Positions 26,792-35,205 of a DNA stretch of 35,396 nt are shown in pieces (positions within the stretch are counted from its first letter, which is position 1; each line of letters starts with the position of its first letter). This DNA comes from Clostridia bacterium (GTDB lineage Bacteria; Bacillota; Clostridia; UBA1381; UBA9506): the NCBI GenBank assembly GCA_017415145.1, contig JAFQJE010000003.1, positions 1 through 35,396 on the forward strand, written 5' to 3'. The notes below the pieces were generated by a model, which saw only the letters and a list, made by a program, of their open reading frames with translations, searched no databases and had not been told where the DNA came from. A program made the translations under genes and the position numbers.

Positions 26792-27053
26792 AAATGAATA
26801 ATTTCAAAGACTATGATGAAGCAAAGTAGCCCCGTAAACACCACAAAGAGAGAGTTTCTCGATGGGCTGAAAGGAAACTCGGTTAAGGCGTAAGGTGAAA
26901 TTTCACTTCGGAGTTCTGTACTTGAAACAACAGTAGAGTATGGCGATTAGTGCCCGTAAGGCACAAAAGAGTGCTTCTTTTAATGAGAAGAATTTGGGTG
27001 GTACCGCGGATTATTTTAGTTGTCCGTCCCTTGCGGGGCAGACAACTTTTTTT
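26792..27053 (+). promoter_or_regulatory. T-box riboswitch (Phe) upstream of pheS-pheT
   Basis: The leader has the AGAGAG loop with the following GATGGGCTGAAAGGAAACTC portion of Stem I, a likely specifier codon TTC at 26914-26916, and the highly conserved T-box TGGTACCGCG at 26999-27008. A terminator hairpin with a T-run follows. Uncharged tRNA-Phe would pair with the TTC specifier and, through its NCCA end, with the T-box bulge, favouring the antiterminator and expression of pheST. The specifier is chosen from the downstream genes and its position on the 3' side of Stem I; the T-box itself is beyond doubt. Confidence 0.95.
27018..27053 (+). terminator. T-box leader terminator
   Basis: Stem AGTTGTC (27018-27024) / GACAACT (27041-27047), an internal CG/CA mismatch, then TCCC/GGGG and loop TTGC, ending in seven T. 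It competes with the antiterminator formed around the T-box sequence. Confidence 0.9.
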
Positions 27054-27127
27054 ATTGTCCCGTAAAACTGTCAGGTAATGCTCACAACCCGACAGAAAAA
27101 CTCGGTGAGCAGAAAGGTAAAGTTATT

Positions 27128-28147
27128 ATGAAAGAACAGTTGTTGGCAATCAAAAAGTCAGCAGAAGAAAAATTAGCAGTTTCATCTTCGTTGCAGGAAC
27201 TTGAAGATTTGAGAGTAAGTGTGCTTGGTAAAAAAGGTGAGCTCACACAGGTACTCCGTCAGATGGGAGGTTTGTCAGCAGAAGAACGTCCTGTTATCGG
27301 AGCGTTGGCAAACGAAGTTCGTGAAGCCGTTGAATCTGCTTTAACAGAAAGAAAAACAATTCTTTTAGCTAAAGCACGTGAAGAAAAGCTTGCAAGAGAG
27401 GTTATTGACGTAACTATGGCAGGAAAGAAGCCTGAAATAGGCGGACTTCATCCCATTACAAAGGTTTTAGACGAAGTTAAAAATATCTTTTTGGGCATGG
27501 GATTTTCTATTGCAGAAGGTCCTGATGTTGAACTTGATTACTATAACTTTGAAGCTTTAAATATTCCCAAAGAACATCCTGCACGTGACACACAGGATAC
27601 ATTCTATGTAAGTGATAATGTTGTACTTCGTACACAGACATCTCCCATGCAGATTCGTGTTATGGAGCACGCTAAGCCCCCTATCAGAATTATAGCACCG
27701 GGCAGAGTTTACAGAAGTGATGCAGTAGATGCTACACATTCTCCTGTTTTCCATCAGATTGAAGGCCTTGTTGTTGATAAAGGCATCACAATGGCAGACT
27801 TAAAAGGAACTTTAGAGCAGTTTATTAAATCCTTATACGGTCAGGATGCGAAAATCAGACTTCGTCCTCACCATTTCCCCTTTACAGAACCCAGTGCGGA
27901 GGTAGACGTATCATGCTTCGTATGCGGTGGCAAAGGTTGCCGAGTATGTAAAGGCGAGGGCTTTATAGAAATCTTAGGTGCAGGTATGGTACATCCCGAT
28001 GTATTAAGACGTTGTAATATCGACCCCGATGAATACAGCGGCTTTGCATTTGGTTTGGGATTAGAGCGTATCGTTATGAGAAGAATGAACATTGACGATA
28101 TGAGACACCTATACGAAAATGACGTAAGATTCTTAAAGCAGTTCTAA
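27128..28147 (+). CDS. pheS: Phenylalanyl-tRNA synthetase alpha subunit
   Basis: Class II synthetase subunit that holds the catalytic site of the alpha2beta2 enzyme. The 339-residue protein has an N-terminal coiled-coil for tRNA contact (about 1-90), [19 protein letters not shown], motif 1 to 2 region [12 protein letters not shown] and [40 protein letters not shown], a cysteine-rich [17 protein letters not shown] insertion, and motif 3 [15 protein letters not shown]. The frame runs back to 27020, inside the T-box terminator; ATG 27128, after GAAAGG at 27111-27116, begins where the family begins. It is 24 nt ahead of pheT. Confidence 0.97.
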   Translation: MKEQLLAIKKSAEEKLAVSSSLQELEDLRVSVLGKKGELTQVLRQMGGLSAEERPVIGALANEVREAVESALTERKTILLAKAREEKLAREVIDVTMAGKKPEIGGLHPITKVLDEVKNIFLGMGFSIAEGPDVELDYYNFEALNIPKEHPARDTQDTFYVSDNVVLRTQTSPMQIRVMEHAKPPIRIIAPGRVYRSDAVDATHSPVFHQIEGLVVDKGITMADLKGTLEQFIKSLYGQDAKIRLRPHHFPFTEPSAEVDVSCFVCGGKGCRVCKGEGFIEILGAGMVHPDVLRRCNIDPDEYSGFAFGLGLERIVMRRMNIDDMRHLYENDVRFLKQF

Positions 28148-28171
28148 ACGAGAGGAAGAGAGGTTAAAAAA

Positions 28172-30544
28172 ATGAAATTACCATTAAGTTGGCTTTCTGA
28201 TTATACAGATATGTCGGGTATAACTCCCGAAGAATACAATCACGCCTTAACAATGTCAGGCTCAAAAGTTGAGGGTATAGAAAATATAGGAGACAAAATA
28301 CAGAACATTGTTACAGGTAAAATTTTGTCAGTAGAAAAGCATCCTGATGCAGATAAACTCAAGGTTTGTATGTTAGATGTAGGTACAGAAACATTACAGA
28401 TAGTAACAGGTGCAGACAATGTAAAACCTGGTCAAACTGTACCCGTAGCAAAAGACGGAGCATTGCTTCCTGACGGAACAAAAATCAAAAAGGGTAAGCT
28501 CCGCGGTGTAGAATCAAACGGTATGCTTTGCTCATATGAAGAAATCGGAATGACAAAGGAAGATTTTCCAGATGCTGAATACGGTATCCTGATATTGGAA
28601 GACGGTCTTCCTTTGGGAAAAGATATAAAGGAAGTTTTTGGTCTTGATAATCCTGTTGTAGAGTTTGAAATCACATCAAACCGTCCTGACTGTTTCAGTG
28701 TAATTGGTTTAGCAAGAGAAACAGCAGTAACATTTAACAGAGCTTTTAACGTAAAAACTCCCGAAGTAAAAGGTTCGGGCGACGACATCAACAACTATAT
28801 GAAAATAACGGTTTCAGAGCCTGAACTTTGTAAGCGTTATACTGCAAAAATGGTTAAAAACGTTAAAATCGGTCCTTCTCCTGCATGGATGGTAAAAAGG
28901 CTTCAGTCCTGCGGTATCCGTTCTATCAATAATATCGTAGATATTACAAACTACATTTTACTTGAATATGGCCAGCCGATGCACGCTTTTGATATGTCAT
29001 ATCTTGAAGGTAATGAGATAAATGTAAGAAGAGCGCGTGACGGTGAACTTATGACAACGTTAGACGGAGAAGAACATACATTAGACAGCTCAATGCTTAT
29101 GATTTGCGACGGCAAAAAGCCTGTTGCAGTTGCAGGTGTTATGGGTGGTCTTAACTCAGAAGTGAGAGAGGATACCAAGACAGTTTTATTTGAATCTGCT
29201 ACATTCTTAGGCTCATCTGTTCGTATTACAGCTAAAAAATTAGGTCTTCGTACAGAAAGCTCATCAAGATTTGAAAAAGGCTTGGACACAGAAAACACAT
29301 ATCCTGCAGTAATGCGTGCATGCGAACTTATAGAAGAACTGGGTTGCGGTGAGGTTGTAGACGGAATAATCGACGTTTACGGCACAAAACCGAAAAAAGT
29401 TACAATAAAATTTGAACCTGAAAGAATAAATGAATTTATCGGTTTCTGTGTTCCAGCAGATGAAATGGTAAAGACTCTTACTGATTTAGGTTTTACAGTA
29501 GATGGCGATGTTATTACTGTTCCCACATTCCGTCCTGATGTACTTTGCTTTAATGATATAGCAGAGGAAATCGTACGTATGTATGGTTATGACAAGATTC
29601 CCTCAACTCTTATGGATGGGGATACAACAGTAGGTATAAAAACATACTCTCAGCAGATTGAAGACAGAGTAAAGAATACTTTAGTTGGTTGCGGACTTTA
29701 TGAAACATTGGTGTTTAGTTTCACAAATCCCAATATTTTTGATAGACTCAATATGCCTGGAGATAGTGTGAAGAGAAACGCTGTAGTTATCACAAATCCT
29801 TTAGGTGTTGAAAACTCAATTATGAGAACAACAGCAATTGCCTCTATGATGGAGGTTGTAGCTCGTAACGAAAACTTTAAGGCAGAGCAGGTAAGACTCT
29901 TTGAACTTGGTAAAATATATATCCCCAAAGAAGGTGAAGACCTTCCTGAGGAAAGAAGAGTAGTAACAATCGGTATGTATGGTAATTGCGACTACTTTGA
30001 CTTAAAGGGTGTAGTTGAAGTTATGCTTGATGATTTAGGCATTGCTAAACGTTCTTTTGAACCTGAAAAGACAAACTCTACATTCCATCCCGGCAGATGC
30101 GCAAATCTCATTGCAGGCGGAAAAACAATCGGTACTATTGGTCAGATTCATCCTGCGGTAGCTGAAAACTACGGCATATCAAGTGACGTTTATGTAGCTG
30201 AAATTGACTTTGAGGATATGCTGATGTTGGCGAAAACAGAAAAAACATATAAAAAGCTACCTAAATTCCCCGCATCTCAGCGTGACCTTGCTTTAATTGC
30301 AGATGATAGTGTTTTAGCTGCTCAAATTGAAAATATTATAAAGAAAAAATCAGGGAATATCTTTGAAAACCTTACATTATTTGATGTTTATAAGGGTAAC
30401 CAGATTCCTGAAAACAAAAAATCAATGGCATATTCACTGGTATTGCGTGACGAAAACAAAACTCTTACAGATGAGGATATAAATCCTGTAATTGAAAGTA
30501 TCTTAAAAGAACTTTCATCAAAACTTGATGTAACATTAAGATAA
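28172..30544 (+). CDS. pheT: Phenylalanyl-tRNA synthetase beta subunit
   Basis: Partner of PheS, giving tRNA recognition and editing of mis-charged Tyr. The 790-residue protein, of normal length, has an N-terminal tRNA-binding OB-fold (about 40-150; VEKHPDADKLKVCMLDVG and VTGADNVKPGQTVPVA), the B3/B4 editing domain (about 210-380; RSINNIVDITNYILLEYGQPMHAFD and AGVMGGLNSEV), and B5 (about 400-470). The inactive catalytic-like core (from about 480) and a C-terminal ferredoxin-fold anticodon domain (from about 700; LPKFPASQRDLALIADDSV) complete it. GAGAGG precedes ATG 28172. aroA follows after 11 nt with no terminator, so the Phe T-box may also influence the aro genes. Confidence 0.97.
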   Translation: MKLPLSWLSDYTDMSGITPEEYNHALTMSGSKVEGIENIGDKIQNIVTGKILSVEKHPDADKLKVCMLDVGTETLQIVTGADNVKPGQTVPVAKDGALLPDGTKIKKGKLRGVESNGMLCSYEEIGMTKEDFPDAEYGILILEDGLPLGKDIKEVFGLDNPVVEFEITSNRPDCFSVIGLARETAVTFNRAFNVKTPEVKGSGDDINNYMKITVSEPELCKRYTAKMVKNVKIGPSPAWMVKRLQSCGIRSINNIVDITNYILLEYGQPMHAFDMSYLEGNEINVRRARDGELMTTLDGEEHTLDSSMLMICDGKKPVAVAGVMGGLNSEVREDTKTVLFESATFLGSSVRITAKKLGLRTESSSRFEKGLDTENTYPAVMRACELIEELGCGEVVDGIIDVYGTKPKKVTIKFEPERINEFIGFCVPADEMVKTLTDLGFTVDGDVITVPTFRPDVLCFNDIAEEIVRMYGYDKIPSTLMDGDTTVGIKTYSQQIEDRVKNTLVGCGLYETLVFSFTNPNIFDRLNMPGDSVKRNAVVITNPLGVENSIMRTTAIASMMEVVARNENFKAEQVRLFELGKIYIPKEGEDLPEERRVVTIGMYGNCDYFDLKGVVEVMLDDLGIAKRSFEPEKTNSTFHPGRCANLIAGGKTIGTIGQIHPAVAENYGISSDVYVAEIDFEDMLMLAKTEKTYKKLPKFPASQRDLALIADDSVLAAQIENIIKKKSGNIFENLTLFDVYKGNQIPENKKSMAYSLVLRDENKTLTDEDINPVIESILKELSSKLDVTLR

Positions 30545-30555
30545 CTGGTGATTTG

Positions 30556-31788
30556 ATGTATAAAACAGTAAAAATTACTCCTGAAAAACTAATAGGTAAA
30601 GTGTGTGTGCCGCCATCTAAAAGTGCGGCGCACCGTGCTTTATTAGGGGCGGCTCTTGCTTTGGGAGTGTCAGAAATTTCAAATCTTTCATATAGTCAGG
30701 ATATATTGGCAACGTTAAATGCTGTAAAATGCCTTGGGGCAGATATTGCAGTAAATGGCTCGGTTGCGAGAGTTTCAGGTGTATGTAAAGGTAAAAACCT
30801 TGACGATGTTTTGATTGATTGTAACGAATCGGGCTCAACCTTGCGTTTTATTATTCCTATAGCTTTGGCCATTGGAGGGAACTTTAGTGTAACAGGCAGA
30901 GTAAGGCTTTTAGAACGTCCTTTAGATGATTATTATAAGATATTTGATTCTCAGGGCATTTTCTACAGGAAAGATAAGGATAGAATATATTTTGAAGGTA
31001 AATTATCAGGTGGAGTATATGAGCTTTCGGGAAATGTAAGTTCCCAGTATATTACAGGACTTTTATTTTCCCTGCCGATGCTTTCTGATGACAGCGAAAT
31101 TGTAATCACTACACCCTTAGAGTCTGTTGGCTATATCAATATGACTTTGGAGATGCTGTCAAAATACGGAATTAAGATAGACGCATCTGAGGATTTAAGA
31201 CATTTTTATATAAAAGGAAACCAAAAATACAAAGCTCGTGATTGTGAAATTGAGGGTGATTACTCTCAGGCTGCCTTTTATTATGTGGCAAATGCGTTAG
31301 GAAACAATATTGAGATTTGTGGTTTGAGCGAGAATTCTACTCAGGGAGATAAGGCAATTCTTGATGTTATAAATATCATGAAAACACAAAAAGGCGAGCG
31401 TACAATAGATGTAAGTCAGATTCCGGATCTTGTGCCGATTATGACTGTTTTAGCAACACAAACGGAAGGAGTAACGCATATTGTGGGTGCGGCACGCCTG
31501 AGAATAAAGGAAAGCGACAGACTGTCGGCTATAACTTGTGAATTGACAAAACTTGGTGCTCGTATTGAAGAATACGAAGATTCCATTACAATATACGGAA
31601 AAACTCAATTGCATGGCGGAGCAGTTGACAGCCACAACGACCACAGAATTGCCATGTCATTAGCGATTGCAGCGACCGTTGCGGATAACGATGTTATAAT
31701 TAGCGGTGCAGATAGTGTCAGAAAATCATATGCTGATTTTTGGGACGATTACTTTAGTTTAGGAGGTAGAATAGAAAATGGCCAATAG
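30556..31788 (+). CDS. aroA: 3-phosphoshikimate 1-carboxyvinyltransferase (EPSP synthase)
   Basis: Joins shikimate 3-phosphate with phosphoenolpyruvate to form EPSP. The 410-residue protein shows PPSKSAAHRALLGAALA at the N-terminus, DCNESGSTLRFIIPIAL, LLERPLDDYYKIFDSQG, QYITGLLFSLPML, EGDYSQAAFYYVANALG, the catalytic RIKESDRLSAITCELTKLGA and SHNDHRIAMSLAIAA. Length is slightly short for the family (about 425-430). The frame opens at TTG 30553; GGTG at 30547-30550 is better placed for ATG 30556. Its end overlaps the aroC start by 11 bp. Confidence 0.96.
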   Translation: MYKTVKITPEKLIGKVCVPPSKSAAHRALLGAALALGVSEISNLSYSQDILATLNAVKCLGADIAVNGSVARVSGVCKGKNLDDVLIDCNESGSTLRFIIPIALAIGGNFSVTGRVRLLERPLDDYYKIFDSQGIFYRKDKDRIYFEGKLSGGVYELSGNVSSQYITGLLFSLPMLSDDSEIVITTPLESVGYINMTLEMLSKYGIKIDASEDLRHFYIKGNQKYKARDCEIEGDYSQAAFYYVANALGNNIEICGLSENSTQGDKAILDVINIMKTQKGERTIDVSQIPDLVPIMTVLATQTEGVTHIVGAARLRIKESDRLSAITCELTKLGARIEEYEDSITIYGKTQLHGGAVDSHNDHRIAMSLAIAATVADNDVIISGADSVRKSYADFWDDYFSLGGRIENGQ

Positions 31789-32863
31789 CTACGGAAAACT
31801 TTTCAGAATAAGCTTGTTTGGAGAATCACACTCAGAGGCTATAGGTGTGGTTATTGATGGAGTGCCATCAGGAATTGAGCTTGATATGAATGAAATAATG
31901 TTTGAAATGGGTAGACGTGCTCCTGGCAAAAACGCTTTTTCCACACCTCGTAGCGAGGATGATTTTCCTGAAGTTTTAAGTGGAGTGTTTAACGGCTATA
32001 CGACAGGCACACCGATATGTGTAACGATGCGAAATACAAATACACGTTCTTCTGATTATCATCCTGAAATTATTCGCCCATCCCATGCAGATTACAGTGG
32101 AAAACTCCGTTATAATGGCTTTAATGACTATCGTGGCGGCGGACATTTCTCAGGAAGACTAACAGCACCAATAGTTTTTGCAGGGGCATTGGCAAAACAA
32201 ATAATTAAAAAACAAAATATTGAAGTATTTTCACATATAAAAAACATAGGTAAAGTCCATGATGATAAAGTCGATTATGTAAATCCTGACATTTCAGCGC
32301 TTAAAATACTTAAAAATAAAAAGCTTGCTTTTATTAATGATGACAGAGCAAAAGATGCAGAACAAGAGATTCTTAGTGCAAAAGGTAATGCAGACTCAAT
32401 CGGGGGCAGTATAGAAACAGTTATTACAGGGATTCCGGGTGGTATCGGCTCTCCTTTCTTTGAATCAGTAGAGAGCAGACTTGCTTCTATGTTGTTTTCT
32501 GTTCCTGCGGTTAAGTCTGTAGAATTTGGAATAGGACAAGAATTTTCCAAAATGCTTGGTAGTGAAGCTAATGACAGTTTTGCGATAGAAGATGGAAGAA
32601 TCAGTACAAAAACAAACAACAACGGCGGAATAAACGGAGGCGTCACAAACGGCATGCCTGTTGTTTTTAGCGTCGTCATAAAACCAACACCTTCTATTGG
32701 CAAAGAACAGGAAACGGTGAACGTGGAAACAAAGGAAAATATAACTGCAAAAATACAGGGCAGACATGACCCGTGTATAGTTCAGCGTGCTGTTCCTGTT
32801 ATAGAGGCTGCAACTGCAATAACACTGCTTGATTTAATTCTGGAGGCAAAAACTTATGCTTAG
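31778..32863 (+). CDS. aroC: Chorismate synthase
   Basis: Removes phosphate from EPSP to give chorismate; needs reduced FMN although no net redox change occurs. The 361-residue protein has GKLFRISLFGESHSEAIGVVIDGVPSG, RRAPGKNAFSTPRSEDD, HADYSGKLRYNGFNDYRGGGHFSGRLTAP (the three classic chorismate synthase signatures in variant form), GGIGSPFFESVESRLAS, NGGINGGVTNGMPVVF and GRHDPCIVQRAVPVIEAATAI. GGAGGT in the end of aroA serves ATG 31778. The next gene overlaps its end by 8 bp. Confidence 0.97.
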   Translation: MANSYGKLFRISLFGESHSEAIGVVIDGVPSGIELDMNEIMFEMGRRAPGKNAFSTPRSEDDFPEVLSGVFNGYTTGTPICVTMRNTNTRSSDYHPEIIRPSHADYSGKLRYNGFNDYRGGGHFSGRLTAPIVFAGALAKQIIKKQNIEVFSHIKNIGKVHDDKVDYVNPDISALKILKNKKLAFINDDRAKDAEQEILSAKGNADSIGGSIETVITGIPGGIGSPFFESVESRLASMLFSVPAVKSVEFGIGQEFSKMLGSEANDSFAIEDGRISTKTNNNGGINGGVTNGMPVVFSVVIKPTPSIGKEQETVNVETKENITAKIQGRHDPCIVQRAVPVIEAATAITLLDLILEAKTYA

Positions 32864-33113
32864 TAAGTACAGAAAGCAGATAGATAAAATAGACCGAAAG
32901 CTTGTAAAACTTTTTGAAAAGCGTATGGAAATATCGAAATGTGTAGGTGAATATAAAAAGGAAAATAACATAGAAATACTTGATGCCGGACGTGAAATGG
33001 AAATTATAAATACTCGTACCTCACAGATAAAAAATCCCGAGTATAAGGAATATGCAAAAGAATTTTTCGAAAATCTGATGTGTATTTCAAAAGATATGCA
33101 GAACAAAAAATAG
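32856..33113 (+). CDS. Chorismate mutase (AroQ type, stand-alone)
   Basis: An 85-residue all-helical protein matching the AroQ chorismate mutase fold: helix 1 YRKQIDKIDRKLVKLFEKRMEISKCVGEYKKENN and then the loop ILDAGREMEIINTRTSQ and a third helix KEYAKEFFENLMCISKDMQNK. The active-site set is visible in R6 region, K-rich helix 1 end (KK at about 34-35), R45/E46 and Q54. It converts chorismate to prephenate, leading to Phe and Tyr. It is not fused to prephenate dehydratase. CTGGAGGC at 32841-32848 precedes ATG 32856. It lies between aroC and aroK, overlapping the former, which supports the pathway assignment. Confidence 0.88.
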   Translation: MLSKYRKQIDKIDRKLVKLFEKRMEISKCVGEYKKENNIEILDAGREMEIINTRTSQIKNPEYKEYAKEFFENLMCISKDMQNKK

Positions 33114-33122
33114 AGGAAAATT

Positions 33123-33629
33123 ATGAAAGAAAACATAGTTTTAATAGGTATGTCAGGGGCAGGAAAAACAACAATTGGTCTTGCTTTGTCTTACAAATTG
33201 AAGATGACTTTTGTGGATATGGATTCATATATCGAAAGAAAGTACAACAGGCAAATTTCAGAGATATTTGATGAGTACGGGGAAGAATATTTCAGAAAAA
33301 TAGAAACCGAAACAGCAAAAGAAGTGAGCGAAAACTATAAAAATACCATTATTTCCACAGGTGGCGGAGTGGTGCTGAATCACGAAAATATGGAATATCT
33401 TAAAAAGTGCGGTACAGTTGTTTACATAAATCGTACTGTGGAAAATATTTTAAGTACGCTTAATGCAGAGAAAAGACCTCTTCTAAAGGCTAACCCTGAA
33501 AAGCTTTATGAAATGAGAAAAATACGTCACCCGCTATATATAAAGTATGCAGATATCTGCATTTTAAATAGCGGTGAGTTTAAAGATTGTGTCAATAATA
33601 TTGCAGAGGCTCTTGATATGTACAAATAA
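33123..33629 (+). CDS. aroK: Shikimate kinase
   Basis: Phosphorylates shikimate at O3 with ATP. The 168-residue P-loop kinase has GMSGAGKTTIG (Walker A), DMDSYIERKYNRQISEIFDEYGE with the substrate-binding aspartate and FRKIE arginine, the STGGGVVL glycine loop, and the lid with AEKRPLLKANPEK. It lies 9 nt after the chorismate mutase gene (AGAGGAAAATT before ATG). It is the last gene of the aro group: aroA, aroC, mutase, aroK; the early steps (aroF/aroG, aroB, aroD) are not here and aroE sits at 1644. Confidence 0.96.
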   Translation: MKENIVLIGMSGAGKTTIGLALSYKLKMTFVDMDSYIERKYNRQISEIFDEYGEEYFRKIETETAKEVSENYKNTIISTGGGVVLNHENMEYLKKCGTVVYINRTVENILSTLNAEKRPLLKANPEKLYEMRKIRHPLYIKYADICILNSGEFKDCVNNIAEALDMYK

Positions 33630-33657
33630 AATATTTTTAAATAAATTATTACTAAGG

Positions 33658-33686
33658 TTGAATTACTGGTGCATCTTTGATACAAT
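33658..33686 (+). promoter_or_regulatory. Promoter of the small alarmone synthetase gene
   Basis: TTGAAT (33658-33663) and TACAAT (33681-33686) are 17 bp apart. The predicted start (about 33693) falls on the first base of the ribosome site AAAGGTGA, so the leader would be only about 14 nt long. Confidence 0.63.
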
Positions 33687-33706
33687 GAAATTAAAGGTGA
33701 TTGAAA

Positions 33707-34351
33707 ATGAAAGTAAATGAAATAACAAAAAGTTTTGAACCAATTTTTGAAGAAAAAGAGGGGCAATATGATGAATTGATGGCATATTACAAGTGTGCCA
33801 TGATGGAAGTTGAAACAAAATTCCGAGTATTAAACGAGGAGTTTTCGCTCCAGTATGACAGAAACCCCATCAGTGCCATAAAAAGCAGATTGAAAAACTT
33901 AAAGAGTATAAGGGATAAGCTTATAAAAAATGATTTTTCATTGAGTGTTGACTCAATAGAGGAAAACTTAAATGATGTAGCTGGAGTGCGTGTCATATGT
34001 TCTTTTGAACGTGACGTTTATCTTTTGGCAGAAGCACTCCTTAGTCAGGATGATATAGAGTTAATTACAAAAAAAGATTACATAGCTGCTCCTAAAGACA
34101 ACGGATACCGAAGTCTGCATCTGATAGTAGCTGTTCCCATTTACCTTGTAAATGAAAAACGTACAATGCGTGTGGAAATTCAGCTCCGTACAATTGCTAT
34201 GGATTCATGGGCGACGTTAGAACATCAGCTCCGCTACAAGAAAAATATTGAGTTTACAGAGGAAATGGCTGAGGAGTTGCACCTTTGCTCGAAACTTAGT
34301 GCAGAGCTTGACCACAAGATGGATAATTTAAGAAAGCTTGTAAATGTTTAA
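33707..34351 (+). CDS. Small alarmone synthetase ((p)ppGpp synthetase, RelQ/YjbM-like)
   Basis: A 214-residue single-domain RelA/SpoT nucleotidyltransferase that makes (p)ppGpp from GTP/GDP and ATP; no hydrolase, TGS or ACT domains are present. Key segments are RNPISAIKSRLKNLKSIRDKL, LNDVAGVRVICSFERDVYLLAEAL, the AAPKDNGYRSLHLIV G-loop with the tyrosine that stacks on the guanine, and VEIQLRTIAMDSWATLEHQLRYK with the EIQxRT glutamate. AAAGGTGA at 33693-33700 favours ATG 33707 over in-frame TTG 33701. It is monocistronic, with its own promoter and terminator, as expected of stress-controlled alarmone synthetases. Which subgroup (RelP or RelQ) I cannot tell. Confidence 0.9.
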   Translation: MKVNEITKSFEPIFEEKEGQYDELMAYYKCAMMEVETKFRVLNEEFSLQYDRNPISAIKSRLKNLKSIRDKLIKNDFSLSVDSIEENLNDVAGVRVICSFERDVYLLAEALLSQDDIELITKKDYIAAPKDNGYRSLHLIVAVPIYLVNEKRTMRVEIQLRTIAMDSWATLEHQLRYKKNIEFTEEMAEELHLCSKLSAELDHKMDNLRKLVNV

Positions 34352-34377
34352 AAGTTGTAGCTATGCTGCAACTTTTT
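34350..34377 (+). terminator. Intrinsic terminator after the alarmone synthetase gene
   Basis: The stem AAAAGTTG (34350-34357) / CAACTTTT (34369-34376), extended inward by T-G, A-T and G-C pairs, has a CTATG loop and a T-run. It overlaps the stop codon region of the gene. Confidence 0.82.
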
Positions 34378-34441
34378 AGCTGTAATTATAAAAATTCAGG
34401 GAGATTTCTGGGAAAACTTCTCCAAAAAGATAAAAAAATCA

Positions 34442-34470
34442 TTGACATTGACATACCGTAATGCTATAAT
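34442..34470 (+). promoter_or_regulatory. Consensus SigA promoter of rplU-prp-rpmA
   Basis: TTGACA (34442-34447), 17 bp, TATAAT (34465-34470), both perfect. A second TTGACA at 34448-34453 directly follows the first, but its 11-bp spacing is unusable. The predicted start is near 34477. Confidence 0.88.
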
Positions 34471-34476
34471 GTATGT

Positions 34477-34553
34477 TAGCCGCGTGCGTGAGGTTATAAA
34501 TGGAATGTAGAATTCCTACCGAAACGGCAGCGAGCAAGGATGGAGGAGGTGCG
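34477..34553 (+). promoter_or_regulatory. Ribosomal protein L21 leader
   Basis: The 5' untranslated region of rplU is about 80 nt, rich in GC and paired segments in an otherwise AT-rich spacer. It begins GTTAGCCGCGTGCGTGAGGTT, includes a GGAAT/ATTCC hairpin (34502-34516) and ends CCGAAACGGCAGCGAGCAAGG before the GGAGGAGG site. This matches in layout and wording the L21 leader RNA of Bacillota, thought to let L21 bind its own mRNA. Recognised by pattern only. Confidence 0.7.
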
Positions 34554-34556
34554 ATT

Positions 34557-34871
34557 ATGTACGCAATTATCAAAACAGGCGGAAAACAGTACAAGGTTTC
34601 CGAAGGTGACGTTATCTACGTTGAAAAACTCGGCGTAGCTGACAGTGAGACTGTTACATTCAACGAAGTATTAGCAGTTGGCGAAGGCGATTCATTAAAA
34701 GTAGGTGCTCCTACAGTTGAAGGTGCTTCTGTTACAGCTAAAGCATTAGTTGGAGAAGGTAAGGCAAAGAAGGTTATTGTCTTCAAGTACAAGCCCAAGA
34801 AGGGTTATTCAAAGAAGCAGGGCCACAGACAGCCTTTCACAAAAGTTGTTATTGAAAAGATAAACGCATAA
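34557..34871 (+). CDS. rplU: 50S ribosomal protein L21
   Basis: Large-subunit protein of 104 residues that binds 23S rRNA. It begins [25 protein letters not shown] and ends with the family signature [31 protein letters not shown]. The frame runs upstream to 34500, through the leader RNA, but GGAGGAGG at 34542-34549 points to ATG 34557, the family's normal N-terminus. It leads the conserved trio rplU-prp-rpmA. Confidence 0.98.
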   Translation: MYAIIKTGGKQYKVSEGDVIYVEKLGVADSETVTFNEVLAVGEGDSLKVGAPTVEGASVTAKALVGEGKAKKVIVFKYKPKKGYSKKQGHRQPFTKVVIEKINA

Positions 34872-34873
34872 TC

Positions 34874-35203
34874 ATGACGAAGGTTTGTGTTTACAGAAAA
34901 GGTAATCACATTGTAAAGTATGTGGTTGATGGTCATACAGGATATGCAGAACAGGGTTCTGACATCGTGTGTGCTGCAGTTTCTGCTATCGCAACCCACA
35001 CTTTAAACGGACTTACAGAAATTATTAAAATTCCTGTGGGTTACGAGGTAAAAGATGCTTATCTCGAATGTATTGTTCCCGATAATATGTCGGAAGAAGA
35101 GTGTAAGCAGGCAGATATTTTACTTGACGCAATGTACTTAACCTTTAAAAATTTAGAAGAACAATACAAAGAATATATAACCATTATTGATATGGAGGTG
35201 TAG
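34874..35203 (+). CDS. prp: Ribosomal-processing cysteine protease Prp
   Basis: Cysteine protease that trims the N-terminal extension from ribosomal protein L27, a step needed for ribosome assembly in Bacillota. The 109-residue protein has the catalytic His21 in [12 protein letters not shown] and Cys33 in [12 protein letters not shown], spaced as in Staphylococcus Prp. It lies 2 nt after the rplU stop and 2 nt before the rpmA start. No strong ribosome site precedes ATG 34874, suggesting coupling to rplU and low output, as suits an enzyme next to structural proteins. Confidence 0.95.
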   Translation: MTKVCVYRKGNHIVKYVVDGHTGYAEQGSDIVCAAVSAIATHTLNGLTEIIKIPVGYEVKDAYLECIVPDNMSEEECKQADILLDAMYLTFKNLEEQYKEYITIIDMEV

Positions 35204-35205
35204 TT

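Noticed and set aside
27020-27127. Upstream extension of the pheS frame
   Set aside because: It lies in the T-box terminator and T-run; the family N-terminus begins at 27128.
34500-34556. Upstream extension of the rplU frame
   Set aside because: It lies in the leader RNA; L21 normally begins [12 protein letters not shown], at 34557.
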